Assembly: GCA_964035545.1 (NCBI GenBank)
Contig: CAXIUT010000232.1
Span: 1 to 20,186, forward strand
DNA from: Bugula neritina
Taxonomy: Eukaryota > Bryozoa > Gymnolaemata > Cheilostomatida > Bugulidae
DNA length: 20,186 bases
Direction: 5' to 3'
Notes under the pieces: generated by a model
Told to the model about the DNA's origin: nothing
Seen by the model: only the letters and a program-made list of their open reading frames with translations
The model's database searches: none
Translations under genes and position numbers: made by a program
Shown here: positions 9,741 through 18,110 of the stretch, piece after piece
How the letters are laid out: every line of letters begins with the position of its first letter
Numbering within the stretch: the first letter of the stretch is position 1

Positions 9741-12094
9741 TCAAAGCATTCCTTTACTGAGAGTATTTTGGAGGGCACTTTATAAAGCTCCTTGTTTTTT
9801 GTAGCCTTGTAGAATATTAGCTCTTAATTTTTATGATGTCATTACTTATACTCCATTGATTTTTCTTCTTTCCATTAAAAATTTCTAAGGATGAAGGGCT
9901 TAGTTAGTCAAACCGAATCTAACCTGACTAGCTCCTGCACTACTCTAAGGTTTTCTTTTCTATTTTGATTTAGATGATAGTTGTGACTTGCTGCTATCAT
10001 TGAATTTATTTTAGATAGTTTTGTCTCCTTTTTTGAATTGATTTCCTACACCAAAATCAGGTATATCGAATGATCTGTCATTGAGTTGAGCAAATTATAA
10101 ATTAGTGAACAAATTTTATACTTTTTTTCTATCATAGCCTCTTTTATAAATGGCTTCGAGTCCTTCGAATACGTTTAACAAAAATTAGAAATTTCTCATT
10201 ACATGTAAATTAGTTCCATGACATTTCCAAGGATTATCAAGATACTACTATATTTATTTCTTCTTTTCTTCACTATCTTAAATTTCTCTTGAGTTATAAT
10301 TGGGCCAATTCGTTGATAGAACAGCTGTAAAATCTAAATATTAAACAATATACCATTATTAGTATAAAGTGATAATGATGAAACCAACCACCTCTTGCCT
10401 TTGTTTTACATTATTGCAAAATTGTTACAAGAATTGAATTTTGATATCTTTTAGTTTCTCCATAAATCATATACACGTAAATTGCCATTAGCATCTAATA
10501 CGTAACTCACACCCACATTTGATATCTTTATCGCTATGATTGGATAGTCACGTTTAGATTAGAACACATTTGTTCTTTTTACTTAGTTTTTCTTAGTGAG
10601 AATATTGTCGATGTTGACTTATCCTTTGCTACTGCCAGATACTAGCTTCCATCCTTAGAAAAATGATAAACAACTTACAGAACCCTGATGCTTAGCTGTA
10701 TTCATAACTATGCTAAGAGTGCTAGTTGACCATACTGAAGTAACGCCGTTGCTCATTCCAGTAGCGAAATACAAACTATCTGGATTAGATAAATTAGTAG
10801 CTGATATTTAATATATATTTTTGAGCGTTTTCGTGTTTCTAAGAGCTACTTTCTGACTGATATATTATTTTTTTGATTTGGCGAAGGCCTAAGGAATTAC
10901 TTGTAAGAAATGTTGAATGTAGATATAATCAGGATAGTATGTAGGTTTGCTATGGAAGAGATATCCAACATAGAATTGTTTGGTATTGGTCCATCCGTAT
11001 ATTATTTTTTATGCTATTTCGATAAATCTGCCCTTCTAAAATTGTTTTTTTCTTTATAGTTATACTTTAGAACTAACAATCCAAACAAAAGGTTCATATT
11101 TGGGCTTAGGGTAGTCAGGACTGTTATCAAGACCATGTTCAAGTATAATCTATCTTTTAGTTAAAATATCATTGAAGTCAAAATTATCTTTAGGGACCTA
11201 TTCTACGGGAGGTGGAGCCTATTTTTTATCATCTTTCTTTTTTGGATCTTTTTTTGGTTATTATTGGACTATTTCAGGTGGTTTTTCTATAGTTTGGGAA
11301 AGAGGAGGTGGAGGTTTCTTTTTGCCATTGAATTTTATTGAAAAAATAGATTATTTAATAATTTGACTTTAATTTTAAATAAGAGCATAACTAAGAGGAT
11401 ATCTCAATCGTTTTTTAAATTCTTACTCTTCCAGCTGGATAGTTTGACTTCTATTAATAGCTTAGAGATCAATCTTCATCTCAGGAATCCGATACAACTG
11501 AATATTTCCATCAAAAGTATACACGAAAAGCAACCTAGAATATTCTTAAAATTGACAGCGATAGGCCAAAGTGCTAGGATTCTCAATATCTCCTATCTAT
11601 ATTTCATAAGCAGACATCAATTTCTGCTCTCCATGCTTATACCTCAAAACATATATCTTATTGCAACTATTCAAAACTACAGCAACAGTGGTAAAGGTCG
11701 TATCTCCATCAGTAATCAACGACTCAGAAATAAAACAGACTCGATGACCTGCAGACAGCTCTTTCTTTGAAAAGATGGCTTTCTTGGCCAAATCGACCAA
11801 ATAGACTGTTCCATTTTTATCACCAACGAGTAAGTGGTTGTGTTGGTTGGACTGATCTGAAAAGCAGACTATGCTTTATAGGTCGAGAGTGTTATTCGAA
11901 TAGTAATCTTTGACTCCGCCTTAGTAATTTGCATGTTTTTGTTTTTGGTCGATTTAAAAAATAGATAGGTTGAGGCGGTGCATGATGGTTGTTTGAAGGA
12001 TTTCGTCGATTAGGCCGTAGGGTTGGGGAAGGTGGTCTTCGCGATTATCTGGGTCTGAGATGTTCCACTCGTCAAGATCTAATTTAGTTTTCAT
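9741..12094 (-). CDS. WD-repeat protein, 777 aa, 1 intron
   Basis: WD/beta-propeller repeats appear in two blocks. The first, near residues 85-240, includes LLVGDKNGTVYLVDL and LLFVYTFDGNIQLYRI. The second, near 440-590, includes YFATGMSNGVTSVWS, KLVSGSSKGEVNI and SYVLDANGNLRVYDLW. Between them lies a Lys/Pro-rich linker (about 255-300, KKKPPPPL and APPPVEEVP). The C-terminal 200 residues are charged and non-propeller. One 20-nt intron (10334-10353 on the + strand) restores SLYTNNDFTAVLST; the spliced length is 778 codons including TGA. The two propeller blocks split by a Lys/Pro-rich insert resemble ciliary WD proteins such as WDR93/CFAP-type proteins, but that is a guess from architecture. 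Transcribed divergently from the PUF gene. Confidence 0.88.
10334..10353 (-). other. Intron of the WD-repeat gene, 20 nt
   Basis: On the minus strand GTATAT...TTTAG. Without it the frame ends early at a TGA and the conserved-looking C-terminus is lost. Confidence 0.92.
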
Positions 12095-12245
12095 CAGTTA
12101 TATATAATGAGATAACTACAATAATCAAATAAACTCATAAATCTTTATCAAGGCCATAAAGGTCTAAAGTAATGGTTATAAGTCTTAAGTAACTGTAGTA
12201 ATCTATTTATCTTATAATGATTAAATAGGAAAGTAAGATCTATAA
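12095..12245. promoter_or_regulatory. Divergent promoter region, 151 bases
   Basis: Separates the start codons of the WD-repeat (-) and PUF (+) genes and must carry both promoters. AT-rich, with no motif I can name. Confidence 0.5.
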
Positions 12246-13669
12246 ATGTACCAAGAATAAAATGAAGACGATGAGAAGTATATTCCCTCACATCTGCTGG
12301 ACGGTACTACTCCCTCATTTAGACGATGATCTTCCTACTAGTACAACTATGAAAGCCACTAAAACTTCATAACATTAATTTGCTTATTCTGCTCCTCTCA
12401 TGCCGAACACTCTTGCCTACAGAGTACTTTTAGATGAATTAAGATTGAAGAAGATTTTTTCCAGTAAAGAAGAAAATAGTAAGCTGATCAAAGAGATAGA
12501 GAGGGAATTTAATCTGAATGGGCTCTTGCCAATTCTGTCAGAAAGTAATTTTATATTTATTTTAGATTGAGTTTGCAGAACTAGGGATAGTTTGACAGTT
12601 ATGAGGGTGAGATGGTCGAAATGCCTTAAGCTAACTACTACCCTATATACTCTCCTTAGGAGGAAATAATGAATAATATCCACTATGTATTTGAGTGGTC
12701 AAAAGATCAATACGGTTCTAGAAATATACAAAATGCACTTATGAATGGCAATTATCTCTTCAATCAAAAAATATATCAGATATTGGCACCACATTTCAAC
12801 TATCTTGCTTATCATAAATTTGGAAACTATGTGTTACAGGTATTGTTGGATGTTTGTACATAAGGACAGAGATAGTAAATTCAGGATATAGTTATCAAAG
12901 AAATATTGTTTATGAGTTTACATAACTATGGGTGTAGAGTAGTGCAAAAAGTTATCTAACAGTTGGATAGAGACATTTCTAAACAAAAATAAGTAGTAAA
13001 ATAGTTAAAAAATCAATTCAATCAACTAATTCTCAATCAAAATGGAAATCATATTGCACAAAGAATCATATAAATCTTTGATGGATCAACCATTCAATCT
13101 CTAAGCTATCTCATTTCAAAATAAGTATTAATCATTAAATACAGCTTAATAAATTATCTTTTCATCCTTTTGGCTGCAGAGTAGTTCAAAAGTATCTCTA
13201 GGCTGGTAGTGATCAATAATTAAAAAGATAGATTATGGACAGATTGATCTAACTGACCCTTCCTTTATCTAAATGCCAATATGGAAATTATATCGTTCAG
13301 TTTATAGTTAACAGCTAACTAAAATAAATATAAAAAGTGTTGGATATCCTTTTGGATAATTTCTTTTAACTATCCAGAAATAAATATGCTAGCAATGTTA
13401 TTGAAACAGTTATCAAAAGAAGAAATAAATATTTTATCGAAAAAGCACTCCATATCTTATCCACATCTAAAGAGTAACTATATATTAAATTTAGAGCAAT
13501 ATAATTAGCTAAAGATCACTATGGAAACTATGTAATTCAAAGTTTAATCGAGCAAAGCAACTCATAAAGAAGATCTATTCTAAAAAAAGTATTTTTATAA
13601 GGAAATCACTAACTCAACAGATCTCAATACGGAAGACATGTTCTTGCGCAACTAGATAAACATAAATGA
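12246..13669 (+). CDS. Pumilio/PUF-family RNA-binding protein, about 447 aa, 3-4 introns
   Basis: PUF proteins bind 3' UTRs and repress or destabilise mRNAs. After about 120 hydrophilic N-terminal residues come eight PUF repeats with recognition residues in order: SRNIQ, NYVLQ, CRVVQ, NHIAQ, CRVVQ, NYIVQ, SNVIE, NYVIQ, then the usual C-terminal cap (QYGRHVLAQLDKHK). These side chains equal those of human PUM1, predicting a UGUANAUA-type target. The binding-site glutamines are all CAA/CAG. Introns 12304-12322 (19 nt) and 13125-13144 (20 nt) are firm. The junction just before the PUF domain is ambiguous. Model one uses introns 12464-12483 (20 nt) and 12545-12565 (21 nt), giving 447 aa. Model two uses one 29-nt intron at 12537-12565, giving 451 aa and retaining EIEREFNLNGLLPIL. 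The PUF domain is unaffected. Tandem with the KH-protein gene. Confidence 0.95.
12304..12322 (+). other. Intron 1 of PUF gene, 19 nt
   Basis: GTACTA...TTTAG. Joins SHLLD to DDDLPTSTTMKATK; the unspliced frame stops at TGA a few bases on. Confidence 0.88.
12545..12565 (+). other. Probable intron of PUF gene, 21 nt (or 3' end of a 29-nt intron)
   Basis: A T-rich GTAATT...TTTAG interval, the most intron-like part of this junction. Its 3' splice site is used in both models; the 5' splice site is at 12545 (with a further intron 12464-12483) or at 12537. Confidence 0.6.
13125..13144 (+). other. Intron in PUF domain, 20 nt
   Basis: GTATTA...TACAG, between PUF repeats 4 and 5. Joins LSYLISKE to LNKLSFHPFGCRVVQ. 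Confidence 0.95.
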
Positions 13670-13765
13670 TGCTGTAAAGATATTATTTGTCTTTTTTTGT
13701 TTATTTTATCAATTTTAACGAGATATCTCATATCTAAAATATCGATAATTAGTTTAACAGACATA

Positions 13766-15138
13766 ATGAGCATCCTGGCTACCAACCTCAAGAAATCTAA
13801 GGGATCAGCTTCCTCCAAAGACCAAAACCTTTCCTCGTAACAAAGAAATTGTTCTGCCTATGATTATAATCGTTCAACAGTCAAACGTCTGTTCTCATCT
13901 GTTTTTTCAATCGTATCTATTTTGACATTCAGATCGACAATGACCAGGAAATCAGTCACTTCGATTAGTATGACCATTCATCCAAAATTGATAGAATACT
14001 CAATAATACAGAATTCCTCACACATCTTCATAACAAAATTAGAAATTAAGGGTTCTATTAAGGCTATAAATTACCCGTCCTTAGACTCTCAATACTTCAA
14101 GATAAAAGTGCAGGCTACTTCACCAACTCATTTTAGTTGGATCAGGGTGATCTATACAGTGCTATGAGCAAATTTGGATAACTCAATAAAATTATTTTAA
14201 CTAGAGATCAAAAAGAAGCATATATCTTCTTTAATACCTTTGTCAATGCATATATCTGCTTTAAGTTGCTAAGTAAAGTTAATTTGGCTTCTGGAAACTC
14301 GTAAATTAGACTGGAATGGATTCATAACAGTGGATATCAGCATGAAGTTACTACATAAATACAAAATTTTGCAAGTTTAATAAAATGGGAATCTATGGCT
14401 GAAAGTTCTAGAGATATAAGTGAATTTGGAGAAGAATTTTCATCTTATGGAGGGAGACAAAGCAAATTGACTTGTAGATATGATATTCAAATATAAAATT
14501 AAAGATAATTTCAAGTAGCCAGAAGGATAATAGGACCTAAAGGATGCAATATGAAACGAATTATTGATTAGTCTGTTTCTCAAGATATCAAAAACAATGC
14601 TTAAAACCTCAACTAACTTTTAAAACTTAGATTAAGAGGTAGAGGGTCTGGGTATAAAGAAGGTCCAGAACAGCTATAATCAGTATAAAATTTGCATTTA
14701 TGTGTTAGTGCAAAAGATTAAGTAGTGTATAACCAGGCTTGTTCAAAAGTAGAAAAACTACTTTCATCGATTTACCTGGAATATGCCGAATGCACAAAAA
14801 GACAAGGTAAAATAAGCTAGCTAAAAATAAAGAAAATAGCCCTAGGACAAAATCCCACTTTAGAATAAAACAACAGCTATAACAACAATACAATCAAAGC
14901 CTAACCTCAAGGAAACGATGAGATACCTGAAAGAGTCTAAGGAGAGTAAATCTACAGAATATCTCCTCAAAAAATAGCATAATTACTATAGTTGAGAAAC
15001 AAAGCAAGGAGAGAATTGAATTTTAGCTAAGCTGATAGAATAAGAAATTATTTACGAAGTGTTGGGGTTTGTCTAATAGACGAGAAAGGTCGTAGGGGAA
15101 GAGCCAATGAAGTAACTACATGGAAATATCTCTACTGA
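13766..15138 (+). CDS. KH-domain RNA-binding protein with CysRS-like C-terminal tail, 450 aa, 1 intron
   Basis: Residues about 230-340 are a KH domain of the splicing-factor/BLOM7 type: QVARRIIGPKGCNMKRI carries the nucleic-acid-binding GPKG loop (about 250-253), followed by LLKLRLRGRGSGYKEGPE and a C-terminal helix. Upstream, about 117-175, lies a weak RRM-like segment (LYSAMSKFGELNKIIL, then KEAYIFFN in the RNP1 position). The last 60 residues (IAELLELRNKARRELNFSEADRIRNYL...TTWKYL) match the helical tail of cysteinyl-tRNA synthetase, without any catalytic domain. Expected role: RNA binding, perhaps splicing or translation; the tail may touch tRNA or partner proteins (inference). Intron 13913-13932, 20 nt, joins SSVFSI to IDNDQEISHF. 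It follows the PUF gene in tandem by 96 bases. Confidence 0.92.
13913..13932 (+). other. Intron of KH-protein gene, 20 nt
   Basis: GTATCT...TTCAG, between codons. The unspliced frame ends at TGA near 14166 and never reaches the KH domain. Confidence 0.93.
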
Positions 15139-15191
15139 ATTAAATGATAGAACAATTAATATAATTATCTTAACTTTATTTACATCTTTTT

Positions 15192-16862
15192 ATGAGGCTG
15201 CATAAAAATAATATGCTATAAGGATAGTTCAAACAAATTACTCATCTATTCTACAAGGCAGACTATCAAGAAGGACTACCCTATATTGACAAACTTCTTT
15301 AAAACCACTCTAGAAATGCTAATCTTCATTTGAGTCGAGCTCTATTTTGTTCACAGTTGGAAGATGATTAATAGGCAAAGATCTAAATAAAGAAGTCTTT
15401 ATAAATAAATCCTAGAAATTACATAGCGTATTTTAATTTGTTTTCGATATCTTATCGAAACAATCGAGACAAATAAGCTTTTGATTATCTTTGTTGTAGT
15501 TTATCATGTCTGTATTTGATGAAAGCAAAGCATAATAAAAATTATTAATATGCTTTAAAAGCTATAAAATATAGTTCTAACAATATAGAAGCTCATGTGC
15601 TTAAAGGATTATTTCTCTTGGAGAATTAGAAATATATGGAGGCATATTTTTGTTTTTAACAGGCCATTAATATCGAACCTTTGAATGATAAATTGTCTAA
15701 GTTGAAAGAGTGTGCTTTTGAGAAGGCGTATCCTGGACAAAGATTGGCTAAAGATTATTATTTTGCTTAAGATTAGGTTTATAAATAAAAAATACTTAAA
15801 TGTTCTTACGTCACATTAAAAAATATTATTGAGTAAATCAACTAAAAATTAAATTAATTTAACGATCTGTATAAATAAATAAGTTAAAATATCGAGGCTA
15901 TTACACATCAAATACCAAAAGATGGAAATAATTCAAGCTTTTTAAATAAAAAATCATTAGTAAAGGCTACTTCTCATCATAATAATAGTAATGTTGATGG
16001 AAATACTGTAGAAATTTAGGATCCTGGTTTGAAGACTCCATAGCAGTCGTAAATGCGTCCTTAGCCAGGAAATATATATATAAGAGAATCAAGGTCTTCT
16101 CGGATTTATAAAGATGAGACAGAAAGTTCAAAAATAAGTGAATTTAAATCTATTCTTGAAATATCTGTATCAAAACAAGAGCATCAAGAAGAAGAATAAG
16201 CCTTTTAGGAGTTTTAATCAATTTTGAATCATTAACAAGAAGATCATCTCCTTTAAGATAGTTGTCTTTCAAAATAAATATCACTGCAGATATAAAAAGT
16301 TTAGTAAAAAGCCAGTTAGTTCAACTAATTATCACTAAAGACAGAAAATAAAACTCAAAATGAATAATTTGAATAAATTCCAACTGAAAAATAACAAATA
16401 AATGAAAAACAATAAGACAACTACAACTTGATATACCCTTTAGACGACTATATGAAATTAAAAATAAAAGTTCTTCAAGTTAAATTTAATTCCTCTGCTT
16501 AAAATACCTAAAACTGGAAAGATATATACTGTATAATAAGTTACAACTCAAATAAAACTAAATTATCAACATTTTTGAAAAGTTGTGAGTAAAAAGAATG
16601 TATTTGGAACCAATAATTCAATCCAGTTAATATAGCTAATGATCCTTCTGATATGAAATTGAAAATATACAATAAAAAGTACAATTCAGTGAGAGATTAA
16701 TTTATTGGTGATGTTTAGGTGTTAATAACAACGGCTGATCTATTGAAACTTCCTTTCTTTTCGAAAAAAGGAATATAAATGGGAACAATCGTTGTCCAAC
16801 TTGAGTTGGTAGAAGTTAAACCTTAGCCAGTCAAAGAATAGGAATCTGTTGATTAGGAATGA
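15192..16862 (+). CDS. TPR and C2 domain protein, 556 aa, intronless
   Basis: One frame without introns. Residues about 10-190 form tetratricopeptide repeats (ADYQEGLPYIDKLLENHSRNANLHLSRA in two overlapping helices, then EAKIEIKKSLEINPRNYIAYFNL and EAYFCFEQAINIEPLNDKL). The middle, about 200-415, is a low-complexity acidic region in which Glu is spelled with all four codons. Residues about 420-545 are a C2 domain (MKLKIKVLQVKF, WNQEFNP, DEFIGDVEVLI). The Ca2+-binding aspartates are mostly absent, so it may be a protein-binding or Ca2+-independent C2. Likely a cytosolic or membrane-peripheral scaffold; the exact role is unknown. It starts 53 bases after the KH gene, the shortest gap on the chromosome. 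Confidence 0.93.
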
Positions 16863-16926
16863 TCTAAATATTATTTATTTTTGTATCTATAATAGATTAT
16901 ATGAATGATTCATGATCGATGCTTCT
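16863..16926. other. Convergent intergenic region, 64 bases
   Basis: Separates the stop codons of the TPR-C2 gene (+) and the J-protein gene (-). AT-rich; nothing further seen. The two transcripts must end within it or overlap. Confidence 0.6.
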
Positions 16927-18030
16927 TCATTGAGTTGATTTTCTCTTGTTGAAAAACTATTAAAGTTCGTTTAGTTCTGAATCACTGAAATTTGGAATAT
17001 TCACATTGATTTTCACGTATAGGTTTCCTTTCTAAGAAGAATTATGGAAAGGCATTCCTTCTCCTTCTAACACTTTCACAGATCCTGGTTGGGTGATATC
17101 CTACTCAGATACAACTACCAATCTGCCGTCAAGATGAGTTATAGTTTTAGAGAATCCTAGTAAGGCCTGTATAAATAAGAAAGTACTTATTCAAGAGAAA
17201 TAACGATTTAGGTGTGAAGATTATTGTGTAGTCTTGTTAGTTGAGGATGTTAAATTTGTACAAGTTAGAAGACGATATCTGAAGGAGCTCCTTGCATTCT
17301 CTCATCACCCATATTGGTGTATCTCAGATCAGAATTACTAGGTGTCCCTGGAGCAACTTTAAGAGTAAACTACTAAACACCAGGTATGATTTTCTGGGAA
17401 TGGCATAAATGACACTTTCTGCCAATAACTTTTCCTTTTCCTTGGCAGCGAGGACATACTTGTGTATACATATTATAATATCCTCCACCAAGTTAAACTC
17501 TTTTGGTGACTCTTCCTTGTCCTTTACATTCTTGACAAGTAGCTACATCATAAGGATTTTAAGCTCCTGTTCCGTGGCAGTGAGGACAAGCTACTTGTTT
17601 TTAAACTAGCACATCTAATTACTTTCCTAAATAAAAATCTTTCAATTCTAAAAAGACTTTTATTTTGAGTTCTGGACCTTTTAGCTGATTGAAATCGAAT
17701 TGTTGGTAGACAGTAGGATCATTCATTTTTTAGATGCCTACTCGGTCATATAAATATTTTTTATCATCATCGTAAAGGGTTTAATAAGCTACATTTTATA
17801 ATTAGTACCAACATTGATTTTTTAGAATTTCTATCTAGATCCAGATTTAGTATTTCTATCTGGATGATACTTTTTTGATAACTTTCTAAAAGATTCTCGA
17901 ATATCTTCCTGGCTCGCACTAACTGGCAATTCTGCATCAATTTTACAGTACATAAAGCATCATAGTAAGACCTGTCAAGGATCTGCTGTGTGAGGTAAAG
18001 TAAACTGACAAGTAGGGTAATGGTTTTCAT
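16927..18030 (-). CDS. Secretory-pathway type I J-protein (DnaJ/Hsp40, Scj1-like), 347 aa, 3 introns
   Basis: Hsp70 co-chaperone. A signal peptide (1 to about 16, TITLLVSLLYL) precedes the J domain (21-83), whose HPD triad at 49-51 stimulates Hsp70 ATPase. There is no Gly/Phe-rich linker. The zinc region carries CPHCHGTG (135-142), CQECKGQG (152-159), CPRCQGKG (179-186) and a degenerate CHLCHSQK (193-200) that keeps both cysteines. The C-terminal substrate-binding domains include SLEEALLGF (265-273) and EGEGMP (302-307). Introns at 17932-17951, 17789-17808 and 17167-17186 (+ coordinates) are all 20 nt; each restores a family motif. A signal peptide plus zinc finger suggests an ER protein like yeast Scj1, partnering BiP and possibly the Grp94 encoded at the other end. 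No KDEL-type tail (ends KRKSTQ). Confidence 0.95.
17167..17186 (-). other. Intron 3 of J-protein gene, 20 nt
   Basis: GTACTT...TACAG on the minus strand. Joins ISLEE to ALLGFSKTI, a near-universal DnaJ motif. Confidence 0.97.
17789..17808 (-). other. Intron 2 of J-protein gene, 20 nt
   Basis: GTACTA...TGTAG on the minus strand. Splits an Ala codon and restores KINVAYETLYDDDKK of the J domain. Confidence 0.97.
17932..17951 (-). other. Intron 1 of J-protein gene, 20 nt
   Basis: GTACTG...TGCAG on the minus strand. Restores SYYDALELPVSASQEDIR at the start of the J domain. Confidence 0.97.
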
Positions 18031-18110
18031 ACGTGTTATCAATTTTAATATAATGATACTAATCTTAAATTAAAAATAATAAAAACAGAAACGATACAAA
18101 TCAGAAATAA
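18031..18110 (-). promoter_or_regulatory. 80-base spacer between tandem minus-strand genes
   Basis: Holds the 3' UTR of the coiled-coil gene and the promoter of the J-protein gene. AT-rich, no named motif. Confidence 0.4.

Noticed and set aside
10200-10926. TGTAGATA at 10919-10926 as a PUF site
   Set aside because: It is on the strand opposite to the only gene there, so it would not be in that mRNA.
13922-14167. Standard-code ORF of 81 codons within the KH gene
   Set aside because: It begins inside the 20-nt intron and runs in the frame not used after splicing; the other frame carries the KH domain.
17767-18042. Single 91-codon minus-strand ORF at the J-protein start
   Set aside because: It reads through the first two introns in the wrong frame and loses the J domain; splicing gives a complete DnaJ protein. 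The upstream in-frame ATG at 18042 would add four residues before the signal peptide, and I kept the inner start.
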